Below, piece by piece: positions 23,119 to 32,370 of a stretch of DNA of 64,000 nucleotides. The DNA is from Mucilaginibacter sp. PPCGB 2223 (lineage in GTDB: Bacteria > Bacteroidota > Bacteroidia > Sphingobacteriales > Sphingobacteriaceae). Each line of letters starts with the position of its first letter. The stretch's first letter is position 1. The position numbers and the translations under genes are program-made. The DNA is taken from the NCBI RefSeq assembly GCF_001705515.1, contig NZ_MDJS01000001.1:868001-932000 (forward strand). Direction: 5' to 3'. Under the pieces are notes generated by a model, which saw nothing but the letters and a program-made list of their open reading frames with translations, had not been told where the DNA came from and ran no database searches.

Positions 23119-23498
23119 TGTTGCTCGTGTTTAAAGTTGTCCAACTTAAATTTCTCGTACCTGTTTTGAAGGTCTTCGAGTGTGATATCCAGCAGGTAGA
23201 TGTTCCTGAAAAACTCCGGCAGGTCCTGTTGCAAAAAACGCTCTTTGCGATAAGCTTTTACTTTTTGTATACCATCGGTAGCTACAAAAAAGCCAATGCC
23301 GCGCTTGTTGAAGATCACTTCCTGGCTTTGTAAAAACTCGTAGGTACGCATTACGGTATTCGGGTTGACCTCCAGTTCGATGGCCAGGTCGCGCACCGAA
23401 GGTATCTTCTCGTCGGGCAACCAGATGCCTCTTAATATCTTTTCGCTCACAAATGCTGCTATCTGCAGGTATATGGCTTCGTTGTTTCTAAATTCCAT
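23115..23498 (-). CDS. GntR-family regulator, YtrA subfamily
   Basis: A 127-residue regulator. The N-terminal winged HTH contains YLQIAAFVSEKILRGIWLPDEKIPSVRDLAIELEVNPNTVMRTYEFLQSQEVI, the standard GntR motif; only a short C-terminal tail follows (KAYRKERFLQQDLPEFFRNIYLLD), with no FadR or UTRA sensor domain, so it is YtrA-type. It follows the permease gene by 18 bases and overlaps the DUF2807-like gene by four. YtrA-type proteins usually repress ABC genes by autoregulation. A dyad over the operon's transcript start at 25177-25200 is the likely operator. Being third, not first, in the operon is less usual. Confidence 0.93.
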   Translation of the reverse strand: MEFRNNEAIYLQIAAFVSEKILRGIWLPDEKIPSVRDLAIELEVNPNTVMRTYEFLQSQEVIFNKRGIGFFVATDGIQKVKAYRKERFLQQDLPEFFRNIYLLDITLEDLQNRYEKFKLDNFKHEQQ

Positions 23499-23516
23499 TT
23501 CTTTTTTCTCCCGCAG

Positions 23517-24326
23517 CTAAACTTTCTTTTCTTTCAACCGGTAATAGGCAGCGCACCACATCATCGCACTAAGCAAACCAAAAAGCACCAGTACCCATTT
23601 CATTACGGCAAACCTCAGGTCGATATTGGCGTAAGAGGTGTGTGTAGTACCCGGAGAGGGTTGTGGTAAAACTTCGTACTCAAAAGACAGCCCTGTAAAC
23701 GGTGGGTTGCCACTTATTTTATGGTGGATCATCAGCTGCAAAACCTGGTCGTTTAAAAACCATATCACCAGCAAAACCACGAAGAATGCGAACGCGGTTT
23801 TGATAAAATGCAGCTTTTTAAAGTATATCGCACCGTATATTACAATACTGTGCAAAAATGCGTATGCGATGAAGATGATGTAAAACTTGTCTTTAACCGA
23901 AAACACATTGATGACATGTACCATACTTTCGGGCCAGTTGCCCAGGCGTATCACCGTTAAGATGATGGCGTAATACACAGCCGTGAACACCACCTGGAAT
24001 ATAAGGTACGAATAGAGCCAGCTCACTAAAAACTTCTCGAACGACGAAGCAGGCAGGGTTATAGCGGCTATGGCTTTGCGCTTTTCGCCCAGGTTGGCAA
24101 AAATTATACTGGTAAAAATAGTGCCGGAGATCATTAAAAAGCCAACATAAAACGCAATCTGCTGTTTCAGATCCATCGGTTGCAGGCTTTTATAATTTAC
24201 CGTTCCGATGATGATCGATAATATCCCGATCAGCACAAAAAGCGACATCAGATAACTTTTATAATTTTCGGCGGTATGCTTTTTAAAAAGCAGGGCAAAA
24301 CGGTTCAAATTAAATATCTGGTTCAT
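23517..24326 (-). CDS. ABC transporter permease-like membrane protein
   Basis: A 269-residue membrane protein with about six spans (YLMSLFVLIGILSIIIGTVN, IAFYVGFLMISGTIFTSIIF, FKVFTAVYYAIILTVI-like, AFFVVLLVIWFLND and the last WVLVLFGLLSAMMWCAAYY). No ATPase motif is present. It overlaps the upstream ATPase gene by four bases (ATGA at 24323-24326), so it is the permease of an ABC-2-like exporter. A cytoplasmic link is suggested by a Lys-rich C-terminus (RLKEKKV). No substrate can be inferred. Confidence 0.87.
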   Translation of the reverse strand: MNQIFNLNRFALLFKKHTAENYKSYLMSLFVLIGILSIIIGTVNYKSLQPMDLKQQIAFYVGFLMISGTIFTSIIFANLGEKRKAIAAITLPASSFEKFLVSWLYSYLIFQVVFTAVYYAIILTVIRLGNWPESMVHVINVFSVKDKFYIIFIAYAFLHSIVIYGAIYFKKLHFIKTAFAFFVVLLVIWFLNDQVLQLMIHHKISGNPPFTGLSFEYEVLPQPSPGTTHTSYANIDLRFAVMKWVLVLFGLLSAMMWCAAYYRLKEKKV

Positions 24327-25165
24327 TTTGTCGGTGTATTTAGAAGGTTAATTACTGATTGATTGTTGCTGACAATAGCGTTGAACAGCAATTCCATATC
24401 CACTTTGCTGTAAAGATTATCTGCATTGGCTAATATGGCGTTCTTGCCCCGAATACTGTCTTCATGATACAGCGTAGCCTGTTTATCGTCGCTTTCTAAT
24501 GTGGTAAAGTATAACTTCTCGGCAATCATATCCAGCGCCTCATTTACCACGATTTCTCGGTCGTTCAATACAACTAAAGTATCGATCAGGCTATCCAGAT
24601 CGCGCACCTGGTGAGTGGAGATAATGACGCACCTGTCTTCGGTTAATACCGACGCTATGGTTTTACGGAACTGCACTTTCGATGGGATATCCAGGCCATT
24701 GGTAGGTTCGTCCATTACCAGCAAACTGGTGTTGGTTGCCAAACCAAACGCTATCATCGCCTTTTTTTGCTGACCGAACGACATTTTATCCAAAACAGCC
24801 TCCCTGGGCACCTCAAATTCTTCGATATAACCATAAAACTGATCTTCGTTAAATTGGGGATAAAACGGAGCTGTATTTTTGACAAACTGTGCAGCCGTTA
24901 CAGCGGGCATAAATATCTCTTCGGGGATAAAATACATATCCGATAAAAAATCAACTGATCGGTCGGCGCTGCTCAACCCGTTAACAAAGCAATAACCGCT
25001 TTGGGGGTAGGTGAGGCCCGTGATGTTATGAAGCAGGGTCGATTTGCCGGCACCATTCTTACCTAACAGGCCATAAATGTGACCTTTGGATAAGTTCAGA
25101 TTCAGATTTTTAAACAACAGGGCTTTTTTTGAGTAGCCGAAGTTGAGGTCCTTGATTTGAATCAT
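24323..25165 (-). CDS. ABC transporter ATP-binding protein
   Basis: A 280-residue ABC ATPase. Walker A is GLLGKNGAGKST near residue 33, signature KMSFGQQKKAMIAFG near residue 127, Walker B LLVMDEPTNGLD near residue 148, and H-loop ISTHQ near residue 182. The C-terminal tail of ~70 residues fits the exporter-type (CcmA/YtrB-like) ATPases paired with YtrA regulators. It is the first gene of the operon, with a canonical promoter at 25202-25232 and a candidate operator at 25177-25200. Gene order is ATPase, permease, GntR, GIN-domain protein, small protein. Confidence 0.94.
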   Translation of the reverse strand: MIQIKDLNFGYSKKALLFKNLNLNLSKGHIYGLLGKNGAGKSTLLHNITGLTYPQSGYCFVNGLSSADRSVDFLSDMYFIPEEIFMPAVTAAQFVKNTAPFYPQFNEDQFYGYIEEFEVPREAVLDKMSFGQQKKAMIAFGLATNTSLLVMDEPTNGLDIPSKVQFRKTIASVLTEDRCVIISTHQVRDLDSLIDTLVVLNDREIVVNEALDMIAEKLYFTTLESDDKQATLYHEDSIRGKNAILANADNLYSKVDMELLFNAIVSNNQSVINLLNTPTK

Positions 25166-25176
25166 ATAATTGTTTT

Positions 25177-25200
25177 AGTGTATTAGTTAAATAGTACACT
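25177..25200. promoter_or_regulatory. Candidate GntR (YtrA) operator
   Basis: A 24-base imperfect dyad with perfect outer arms AGTGTA and TACACT; about 20 of 24 positions are symmetric. It lies just after the -7 element and covers the predicted transcript start of the ABC operon (ATG at 25165). The operon encodes a YtrA-type regulator, so autorepression is likely. Confidence 0.6.
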
Positions 25201-25201
25201 G

Positions 25202-25232
25202 CAAATGTAGATATGAAAATTATAAATCCAAA
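25202..25232 (-). promoter_or_regulatory. Promoter of the ABC/GntR operon
   Basis: Minus strand: TTTG (25229-25232), 19 bases, TACATTTG (25202-25209). It is a full consensus match and adjoins the dyad at 25177-25200. Confidence 0.75.
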
Positions 25233-25291
25233 TTATTTTAGAAATATTTTTCAGCGATCAGAATTCGTGCAATTCAGTTAAGTTTGCAGTG

Positions 25292-26200
25292 ATGATAACA
25301 AAGGAAGAAATAGCCGCCCAATACCAGCAGCTACAAAACGAAATATGTGCCGGCCTCGAAAACCTTGATGGTAAAGCAAAGTTCGAAGAAGAGATATGGC
25401 AGCGAGATGGCGGGGGCGGGGGCAAAACCCGGGTAATACAAAACGGTAATATCCTCGAAAAAGGAGGGGTGAACTTCTCGGCTGTACATGGCCAGTTACC
25501 TGAGGTAATGAAAAACGCGCTTAAAGTTGAGCAGCACGATTTCTTTGCAACCGGCGTTTCCATCGTTATCCATCCCAATCACCCGCTGGTGCCCATTATC
25601 CACATGAATATCCGTTACTTCGAACTGGAAGCAGACCCGGGGCAGCAGCCCATGCGATGGTTTGGAGGAGGCATCGATTTAACACCCCATTATGTTTTTG
25701 AAGACGATGCAAGCTTTTTTCATAACCAGCTCAAAGCCGTATGCGATCGATTTGATCCCGAATACTATCTGCGTTTTAAAAAGTGGGCCGATGATTACTT
25801 TTTTATAAAGCATCGTAACGAAACACGTGGTATCGGCGGTATTTTTTACGATCGCATAACAGCAACAGAACAACATAGCTGGGACGATATTTTCGAATTC
25901 TCGAAGGCTGTTGGACGTTCGTTTCTGCCAACCTACACCGAACTGGTGAACCGCAATCGCGATAAGCAATATACCGAACAACAGCAGGAGTGGCAGTATC
26001 AGCGCCGCAGCCGCTATGCCGAGTTTAACCTGGTGTATGATGCCGGTACCAAATTCGGCCTCGAGACCAACGGCCGCATCGAGTCGATACTGATGAGCCT
26101 GCCACCACAGGCGCGATGGATATATAACTATCATCCACAGCCAGGGTCGGAAGAAGAAAAGACGTTAAGTTTATTAAAAAAAGGCATCAACTGGACCTGA
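25292..26200 (+). CDS. hemF: Oxygen-dependent coproporphyrinogen III oxidase
   Basis: A 302-residue HemF: EEEIWQRDGGGGGKTRVIQ, GVNFSAVHG, MNIRYFE, WFGGGIDLTPHY (catalytic His region), RGIGGIFYD and RRSRYAEFNLVYDAGTKFGL are all family blocks. It performs the two-step oxidative decarboxylation to protoporphyrinogen IX in heme biosynthesis, aerobically, in the cytoplasm. Two starts are possible: GTG at 25289 or ATG at 25292; the ATG sits six bases after a TAAGTTTG -7 element (25279-25286), so the mRNA may be leaderless. It is divergent from the ABC operon. A small secreted protein follows at 26205. Confidence 0.97.
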   Translation: MITKEEIAAQYQQLQNEICAGLENLDGKAKFEEEIWQRDGGGGGKTRVIQNGNILEKGGVNFSAVHGQLPEVMKNALKVEQHDFFATGVSIVIHPNHPLVPIIHMNIRYFELEADPGQQPMRWFGGGIDLTPHYVFEDDASFFHNQLKAVCDRFDPEYYLRFKKWADDYFFIKHRNETRGIGGIFYDRITATEQHSWDDIFEFSKAVGRSFLPTYTELVNRNRDKQYTEQQQEWQYQRRSRYAEFNLVYDAGTKFGLETNGRIESILMSLPPQARWIYNYHPQPGSEEEKTLSLLKKGINWT

Positions 26201-26204
26201 CAAT

Positions 26205-26606
26205 ATGAAGAGAATAGTTTTAACATCCTTTATAATAGCATGTATCGCATTGTTATCATTTACTGATATAACCACATTAAAAGGCACCTGGCAATACAAT
26301 GGCGGCGTTTCAAATGGTAAAGCCGAAGGCCCGCCGACGCAATATACCCTGCAGCGTAAATATACCGACAAAACTTTTACGGCCTTTGTATTGGAAAAGG
26401 GCAGCAAACCCGAAAAGTACGAAGCCGGCAATTATACCTTAAAAGGTGATACCTGTTTCGAAACCTGCACTTTCAATAGTCAAACACCGCAGGCAGTAGG
26501 CAAAACTGTAACGTATATCTATTCCATCGATAAAGGCATTATCCATCTGAAAGCTGTGCTGCCGGGAGGCACTGTCGTAGATGATCAATGGAAAAAGGTC
26601 AGGTAG
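26205..26606 (+). CDS. Small secreted protein, lipocalin-like
   Basis: A 133-residue exported protein. The signal-like N-terminus is MKRIVLTSFIIACIALLSFTDI. The mature part begins with a GTWQY box (KGTWQYNGGVSNGK), the usual opening of calycin/lipocalin-like domains in Bacteroidota, followed by alternating strands (YTDKTFTAFVLEKG, YEAGNYTLKGDTCFETCTF). Its two Cys (CFETC) could pair. The start is four bases after hemF, so co-transcription is likely, but no link to heme is visible. The ligand is unknown. The downstream gap contains a palindromic repeat. Confidence 0.75.
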   Translation: MKRIVLTSFIIACIALLSFTDITTLKGTWQYNGGVSNGKAEGPPTQYTLQRKYTDKTFTAFVLEKGSKPEKYEAGNYTLKGDTCFETCTFNSQTPQAVGKTVTYIYSIDKGIIHLKAVLPGGTVVDDQWKKVR

Positions 26607-26722
26607 GATTGCACTGATTATTTTCATGATTGTACTGATTTAAAAAGCGATTTAATTGATTATGATGACGGTCGGTGAAATCAAAAACAATCCGTGCAAT
26701 CACAAATAAATCTGTGTAATCA
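26607..26722. repeat. Palindromic intergenic repeat
   Basis: GATTGCACTGATT (26607-26619) pairs as an inverted repeat with AATCCGTGCAATC (26689-26701). Inner and outer sub-copies (GATTGTACTGATT, ATCTGTGTAATCA) give a nested structure. A GGTCGGTG half-site lies near its centre. It looks like one copy of a dispersed family. The rest of the gap up to gyrA (26723-26845) holds presumably its promoter, with no perfect match seen. Confidence 0.6.
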
Positions 26723-26845
26723 TTTATAAGGCAAAACTTATCAACAGCGTATCCCTATACCACATTATTTGCTATCTTCGCAGGTCGCTTTAAAATACAC
26801 CTAAATTTAAATTTGAATAAAAGCGGCGCGTATAATACATAACAA

Positions 26846-29425
26846 ATGGCTGAAGATAACGAGAACGACCAGACGAACAATTTCGACCGAATTATCCCGA
26901 TTAATATTGATGAAGAGATGCGCTCCGCATACATTGATTATTCAATGTCTGTTATCGTATCCAGAGCACTTCCTGATGTTCGTGACGGGCTTAAACCAGT
27001 TCACCGCCGTGTTTTATTCGGCATGCTCGATCTGGGCTTAAACGCAAATAAACCTTATAAAAAATCTGCGCGTATAGTGGGTGAGGTGCTGGGTAAGTAC
27101 CACCCGCACGGCGACTCATCAGTTTATGGCACTATGGTACGTATGGCGCAGGACTGGAGCCTGCGGTACCCGCTTGTTGATGGCCAGGGTAATTATGGCT
27201 CGATAGACGGTGATAACCCTGCGGCAATGCGTTATACCGAGGCAAGACTGCAAAAGATTGCCGAAGAGATGCTGGCCGATATCAATAAAGACACCATCGA
27301 TTTCCAGCTTAACTTTGATGATTCGCTGGAGGAGCCTACAGTATTGCCTGCAAAATTCCCTAACCTGCTGGTTAACGGCGCTTCGGGTATTGCGGTGGGT
27401 ATGGCCACTAATATGGCGCCGCATAACTTAACCGAAGTCATCAATGCTACCGTTGCCTATATCGATAACCGCGAGATCGAGATAGCTGAACTGATGAAAT
27501 ACGTAAAAGGCCCGGATTTTCCAACCGGAGGTATTATCTACGGTGTTGAGGGCGTGCGCGAAGCTGCCGAAACAGGCCGTGGCCGTATCGTATTACGTTC
27601 GCGTGCCGAGATCGAAGTTTACAATGGCGACCGTGAGCGGATCATTGTTACCGAGATACCTTACCAGATCACCAAGTCGGATATGATCGAGCGTACTGCC
27701 GAATTGGTTAACGAGAAAAAACTCGAGGGCATCTCTGCTATCCGCGACGAATCGAACCGCGAAGGTATCCGTATTATTTATGAGATCAAGCGCGATGCAA
27801 ACGCATCTATCGTATTAAATAACTTATTTAAATACACATCTTTACAAACTTCATTTAGTGTAAATAACATTGCGCTGGTGCATGGCCGCCCGATGTTGCT
27901 TAACCTGAAGGATCTGATCCACCATTTCGTAGAGCACCGTCACGAAGTGATTGTCCGCCGTACCAAGTTCGAACTGGCCGAGGCCGAGAAGCGCGCCCAT
28001 ATTTTGGAAGGTTTGCTGGTTGCGCTTGACCACCTGGACGAAGTAATTAAACTCATCCGCGAATCGAATACACCTGATGAAGCACGCGACGGGTTAATGA
28101 CTACCTTTAACCTGAGCGAAATACAGGCACGTGCCATCCTGGATATGACATTACGTCGTTTAACCGGACTGGAGCGCGACAAGATCAAAGCCGAGTACGC
28201 CGAGTTAATGAAACTGATCGACTACCTGAAAACTGTTTTAGCCGATGAAGGCCTGCGTATGCAGATCATCAAAGATGAACTGGCCGAGGTTCGCGAAAAA
28301 TACGGCGACGAGCGGAAAACCGAGATCGTTCACTCATCTGCCGAAATGCAGACCGAAGACTTCATCGAAGACGAGAACGTGGTAATCACCATATCGCACG
28401 AAGGTTATATCAAACGTACTCCGCTGACCGAGTATCGCACTCAGGCTCGCGGTGGTAAGGGCGCGATAGGCAGTAACAGCCGCGATGCCGACTTTATAGA
28501 GCACCTGCTGATTGCTTCAAACCACAACTACATGCTCTTCTTCACCGAAGCCGGTCGTTGTTTCTGGCTGCGCGTATTCGAAATCCCGGAAGGTACACGT
28601 ACCTCAAAAGGCCGTGCTATCCAGAACATCATCAACATACCGAAAGAAGAAAATATTAAGGCTTATATCAAGGTCATTAATCTTAAAGACCAGGAATACC
28701 TTAAAAATAACTTCATCATCATGTGTACCAAACAGGGTACCATTAAAAAGACTTCGCTCGAAGCATATTCGCGCCCGCGTGCCAATGGCATTAACGCCAT
28801 CAACATTAACGAGGGCGATACCTTGCTTGCAGCTAACCTGACTACCGGTAACAGCGAGATTGTGATGGCGCTGCGTTCGGGACGGGCAATACGTTTCAAC
28901 GAGTCGACCGTTCGACCGATGGGCCGTACTGCTACCGGTGTTCGTGGCATAACCCTTGCTGATGATCTGGATGAAGTTGTGGGTCTGATCAGTATCGACG
29001 ATCCGGAAACTACTGTTCTTGTAGTATCCGAGAACGGATATGGTAAACGTACCGATATCGACGATTACCGGGTAACCAACCGTGGTGGTAAAGGTGTTAA
29101 AACCCTGAATATTACTGATAAGACCGGTCCGTTGGTGGCGATTAAAGGCGTTACCGATAAAGATGACCTGATGATCATTAACCGTTCGGGTATCATTATC
29201 CGCATTGCGTTAGATACTTTGAGGGTAATGGGACGCGCAACCCAGGGTGTTAGGCTGATCAACCTTAAAGAAGGTGATAGTATTGCTTCGGTGGCGCAGG
29301 TTGAACGCGAAGAAGAAGATGAAAACCTGGAAGGCATTGAAGGTACAGAACCCGAAAACGGCGGTGATGACACCGGTTCGGCCGGCACACCCGCCGAAAG
29401 CGCTGGCGCTGACGATAAAGAATAA
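26846..29425 (+). CDS. gyrA: DNA gyrase subunit A
   Basis: An 859-residue GyrA. The breakage-reunion core has the catalytic Tyr130 in [10 protein letters not shown]; the ATP-independent strand-passage fold continues with [36 protein letters not shown] and the coiled-coil. The C-terminal beta-pinwheel contains a GyrA-box variant TQARGGKG near residue 535 and ends in an acidic tail ([14 protein letters not shown]). In the quinolone-resistance region it reads GDSSVYGT: Ser91 is present, but position 95, equivalent to E. coli Asp87, is Gly. Gyrase introduces negative supercoils with GyrB. It is transcribed upstream of two TPR genes. Confidence 0.98.
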   Translation: MAEDNENDQTNNFDRIIPINIDEEMRSAYIDYSMSVIVSRALPDVRDGLKPVHRRVLFGMLDLGLNANKPYKKSARIVGEVLGKYHPHGDSSVYGTMVRMAQDWSLRYPLVDGQGNYGSIDGDNPAAMRYTEARLQKIAEEMLADINKDTIDFQLNFDDSLEEPTVLPAKFPNLLVNGASGIAVGMATNMAPHNLTEVINATVAYIDNREIEIAELMKYVKGPDFPTGGIIYGVEGVREAAETGRGRIVLRSRAEIEVYNGDRERIIVTEIPYQITKSDMIERTAELVNEKKLEGISAIRDESNREGIRIIYEIKRDANASIVLNNLFKYTSLQTSFSVNNIALVHGRPMLLNLKDLIHHFVEHRHEVIVRRTKFELAEAEKRAHILEGLLVALDHLDEVIKLIRESNTPDEARDGLMTTFNLSEIQARAILDMTLRRLTGLERDKIKAEYAELMKLIDYLKTVLADEGLRMQIIKDELAEVREKYGDERKTEIVHSSAEMQTEDFIEDENVVITISHEGYIKRTPLTEYRTQARGGKGAIGSNSRDADFIEHLLIASNHNYMLFFTEAGRCFWLRVFEIPEGTRTSKGRAIQNIINIPKEENIKAYIKVINLKDQEYLKNNFIIMCTKQGTIKKTSLEAYSRPRANGINAININEGDTLLAANLTTGNSEIVMALRSGRAIRFNESTVRPMGRTATGVRGITLADDLDEVVGLISIDDPETTVLVVSENGYGKRTDIDDYRVTNRGGKGVKTLNITDKTGPLVAIKGVTDKDDLMIINRSGIIIRIALDTLRVMGRATQGVRLINLKEGDSIASVAQVEREEEDENLEGIEGTEPENGGDDTGSAGTPAESAGADDKE

Positions 29426-29439
29426 TAAATAGCTTGGCT

Positions 29440-30561
29440 ATGTATATCCGTAAAGTTTTTTTACTGATAGTTTCAATATGTTTTACATCCTCCGTTGCCT
29501 TTGCTCAAACGGAGGCAATGAAGGATGTAATCAACAACATCGCCTTTTATTATAAAAAAAACGACCTGAAGTATCTTTCTGATGCTAAAAAATCGGTAGA
29601 TGCCGCATTTAAAACCCGCGCCGATTCGCTCGACCTGGGCAAGAACGTTTACAAAGCAGTAGTATATTCCAGCATCGTATATATCGATTCGCTTAACAAG
29701 CTAAAACAGCCTGATACGCTCTTCCTGCAGACTACCAAACTGGTAAACAGGATCATTCATAATCATAAAGCATATAAGTTTGATCCCGAAATAAACTACA
29801 TCAAAGGCTGTATTGCAAATGTTTATTTACGCAGAGCTTTTGATGGTTATAGGCATAACAATTACCGCTCGGCAATCAACGACTTTAAGTTGGCTAAGAA
29901 TTACGTTCCGGCATTTAGAGAAATTGACGGATACCTGGGTAATATTTACTATAAATTAGGCAGCTATACTACTGCCGTTACTTATTACGATACGTTACTG
30001 CATACCCGAAAGCCCCGGTTAGAATATATCCAGTCGGCAGCGAATACCTACAAAATATTAGGCGATACCGCCAGGGCCCTGCAAATCATAAAAGATGGGA
30101 GAGAGGACTACCCGCGCGACAGGTATTTACAGACAGAAGAAGCCAATATCTATAATAATCGTAAAGATTATGGCAAATTACGGCCATTGGTTGATGAGTT
30201 GCTTGCACAGGAGCCAAATGATGCCGAACTGATCTTTATGGCCGCCAATTGTTACGACCATTTGAACGATTTTGATAAAGCCGCGTCGCTGTACCAAAAT
30301 GCCATTGAGCTAAGTAGCACGGATTTTACACCGGTTTTTAACTTAGGATTGCTATATTTACGGAAAGCTACAACAGTAAAAAAACATGAAGACTATTGGG
30401 CCGATATAAACCAATCAAAAAGCTGGCTTGAAAAAGCTTCTGAAATTTCGCCGAACAACCAAGCGTGCCTGAAAGCATTACAAATGTTATATTTGCAAAC
30501 AGGAAACGACAGCCAATTAAACAAAGTAAATATTAAATTAAAACAGCTAACTAATTATTAA
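29440..30561 (+). CDS. Secreted TPR-repeat protein
   Basis: A 373-residue exported protein (signal MYIRKVFLLIVSICFTSSVAFAQ). I use the ATG at 29440; a TTG six bases earlier could also serve but adds nothing. The mature part is tetratricopeptide repeats (YRSAINDFKLAKNYVPAFREIDGYLGNIYYKLG, YPRDRYLQTEEANIYNNRKDY, ADINQSKSWLEKASEISPNN). It follows gyrA by 14 bases and precedes another TPR gene by two, so the three may be one transcript. TPR domains mediate protein contacts; the partner is unknown, probably periplasmic. Confidence 0.87.
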   Translation: MYIRKVFLLIVSICFTSSVAFAQTEAMKDVINNIAFYYKKNDLKYLSDAKKSVDAAFKTRADSLDLGKNVYKAVVYSSIVYIDSLNKLKQPDTLFLQTTKLVNRIIHNHKAYKFDPEINYIKGCIANVYLRRAFDGYRHNNYRSAINDFKLAKNYVPAFREIDGYLGNIYYKLGSYTTAVTYYDTLLHTRKPRLEYIQSAANTYKILGDTARALQIIKDGREDYPRDRYLQTEEANIYNNRKDYGKLRPLVDELLAQEPNDAELIFMAANCYDHLNDFDKAASLYQNAIELSSTDFTPVFNLGLLYLRKATTVKKHEDYWADINQSKSWLEKASEISPNNQACLKALQMLYLQTGNDSQLNKVNIKLKQLTNY

Positions 30562-30563
30562 TC

Positions 30564-31754
30564 ATGAAAATAAAACTTCTGGCAACTGGTATACTGGGCC
30601 TTGTTACAGTAACTACAGCATTTGCTCAAAAAGGAGAGTTGAACACCGCAACCGAAGAATACGGTAATTATTCTGCTTTACGCGGGCAGAAAAGCGGCCC
30701 GCTGGCCGACAAAGCCAAAACAAGCCTTAATAACGCAAAAGCCTCAATTGATAAAGCTTCTGCAAATCCTAAAACCAACACGCTTCCGGCTACCTTCGCT
30801 GTTAAGGCTGAGATATACGCATCATTAGCGCTGCGCGAAACAGACCCGGCGGTATCAACCCCGCTTTTTGCGACAGGGGAAGAGGCCGTTGCGAAGGCCA
30901 AGGAATTAGACACCAAAGGTGAAAATAAAAAGGCGATAGATGAAGCCAGCGATTTACTTGGTCAATACAAATACTACGACGGGATTAAACAATATCAGGC
31001 AGGTAAATATGACGCCGCTTACACAGCGTTTGATTATTTCCGTTCGACACGACCTGACGATACTACTGCATTGTATTTAACAGGCCTGTCTGCAGCAGCG
31101 GCGCAAAAGTATGACATGTCTGTTAAGTACTACGGTGAATTAATTAAGACAAAGTACTCCAAAAACCCCGATGTATATGCGGATTTATCATTGATATACC
31201 TACAAAAAAAGGATACTGCATCGGCAATTAAGATAATTACCGAAGGAACCGAGAAATTCCCTAATGACACCAAACTGTCGAGGAGGGAAATTGAATTAAA
31301 TCTGCAGGCTGGTAACCAGGCAAAAGTTTTAGATAAGATACAGAAGGCTATCGACAAGGATCCTAAAAACAAAACTTTGTATTACTATGCCGGCTTAACT
31401 TATTCGAATAGCAATAACGATGCAAAAGCCGAAGAAATGTATCGTAAAGCAATAGAGATCGATCCTAACTATTTTGAAGCCAACCTTAACCTGGGTGCAT
31501 TGTTATTGCAGCCAGGCAGTAAATTATATAATGCTGCTCAAAAACTCCCCGTATCAAAACAAAAAGAATATGATGCAGATATGGCGCAAGCAACGGCTCT
31601 TTTTGAAAAGGCTAAACCCGTTATTTTGAAGGCTGTCGAATTAGATCCTAAATCGTATCAGGCTTTATACAACCTGAAAGTATACTATTTGGGTACACGA
31701 AAAATGGCTGATGCCACTGAGACTCAAAAGAAAATAGACGCACTAAAACAATAG
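30564..31754 (+). CDS. Secreted TPR-repeat protein
   Basis: A 396-residue exported protein: signal MKIKLLATGILGLVTVTTAFAQ. It has repeated alpha-helical TPR units (YDAAYTAFDYFRSTRPDDTTALYLTGLSAAAAQKYDMSVKYYG, KTLYYYAGLTYSNSNNDAKAEEMYRKAIEIDPNYFEANLNLGALLL). The first ~100 residues are Ala/Lys-rich and likely a flexible lead-in. It starts two bases after the other TPR gene at 29440-30561 and is followed by an intrinsic terminator at 31761-31790, so gyrA or the first TPR gene may begin the transcript. The function is unknown; an outer-membrane or periplasmic scaffold is plausible. Confidence 0.87.
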   Translation: MKIKLLATGILGLVTVTTAFAQKGELNTATEEYGNYSALRGQKSGPLADKAKTSLNNAKASIDKASANPKTNTLPATFAVKAEIYASLALRETDPAVSTPLFATGEEAVAKAKELDTKGENKKAIDEASDLLGQYKYYDGIKQYQAGKYDAAYTAFDYFRSTRPDDTTALYLTGLSAAAAQKYDMSVKYYGELIKTKYSKNPDVYADLSLIYLQKKDTASAIKIITEGTEKFPNDTKLSRREIELNLQAGNQAKVLDKIQKAIDKDPKNKTLYYYAGLTYSNSNNDAKAEEMYRKAIEIDPNYFEANLNLGALLLQPGSKLYNAAQKLPVSKQKEYDADMAQATALFEKAKPVILKAVELDPKSYQALYNLKVYYLGTRKMADATETQKKIDALKQ

Positions 31755-31760
31755 AAGAGA

Positions 31761-31790
31761 AGACCCGGATATTTGCCGGGTCTATTTCTT
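31761..31790 (+). terminator. Terminator after the TPR pair
   Basis: AGACCCGG pairs with CCGGGTCT (eight base pairs, seven-base loop), then ATTTCTTTCT. It lies seven bases past the second TPR stop. Confidence 0.8.
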
Positions 31791-31859
31791 TCTCTTTATA
31801 CTTAACATAATATTAATTATAAGAAATAGTAAATTTACAATTTTTAGTATTTTCATGCC

Positions 31860-32348
31860 ATGGGTGCACTGTTAATAATGCTTTTAGTGATGTTGCCGAC
31901 ATTGATACCAGCTATTAAACGCCAAATCAAAAAGCCAGAGTTTACCGAGGCTGACTTATTTGAAGAGTTTGTTTGTACTGATTTTTTTGTTCGTGAAAAA
32001 TATTACTTAACAGCCGTACCCGATATCGTAGTTGCAGCCGACAACGTATTCAACGAACTTAATTTTACACAACTTGGTAACGAATATGAATTTTTCATTA
32101 AACCAAAGTATTACACCAAAACTAACCGTACCGAAATTGAATATTGTACCAAAAAGGAATTTTTATTCTTTAAAAACGAGATAGAAATCCCCGTTTACAT
32201 TATGCTCGGTATCGGCGGCCCATGCCATTTCCCGGATAAGCTATACCTAATACCATTTAAGAACTTTAGCACAAACACTATCCCGGTAGCAATGCTGGTA
32301 CAATACGAAGTAAAAATTAACCAGGATATTGATTTTTCTATTTATTAA
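31860..32348 (+). CDS. Membrane-associated protein of unknown function
   Basis: A 162-residue protein with one N-terminal hydrophobic segment (GALLIMLLVMLPTLIPAIKR) that could be an uncleaved anchor, then a soluble mixed alpha/beta domain with many aromatic and charged residues (FFVREKYYLTAVPDIVVAADNVFNELNF, YYTKTNRTEIEYCTKKEFLFFKNEIEIP). I recognise no family. It follows the TPR terminator and precedes the DUF763 gene by 22 bases. The single Cys pair region does not form a known motif. The start ATG follows CATGCC; the ribosome binding site is weak, as is common in this phylum. Confidence 0.7.
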   Translation: MGALLIMLLVMLPTLIPAIKRQIKKPEFTEADLFEEFVCTDFFVREKYYLTAVPDIVVAADNVFNELNFTQLGNEYEFFIKPKYYTKTNRTEIEYCTKKEFLFFKNEIEIPVYIMLGIGGPCHFPDKLYLIPFKNFSTNTIPVAMLVQYEVKINQDIDFSIY

Positions 32349-32370
32349 TATTTGCTAATTTTGTTAGCAA

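Noticed and set aside
26723..26845. A gyrA promoter around TATCTTCG near 26775
   Set aside because: The -7 octamer has a mismatch in the key TTTG part and no -33 TTG at the right distance, so I did not call it.
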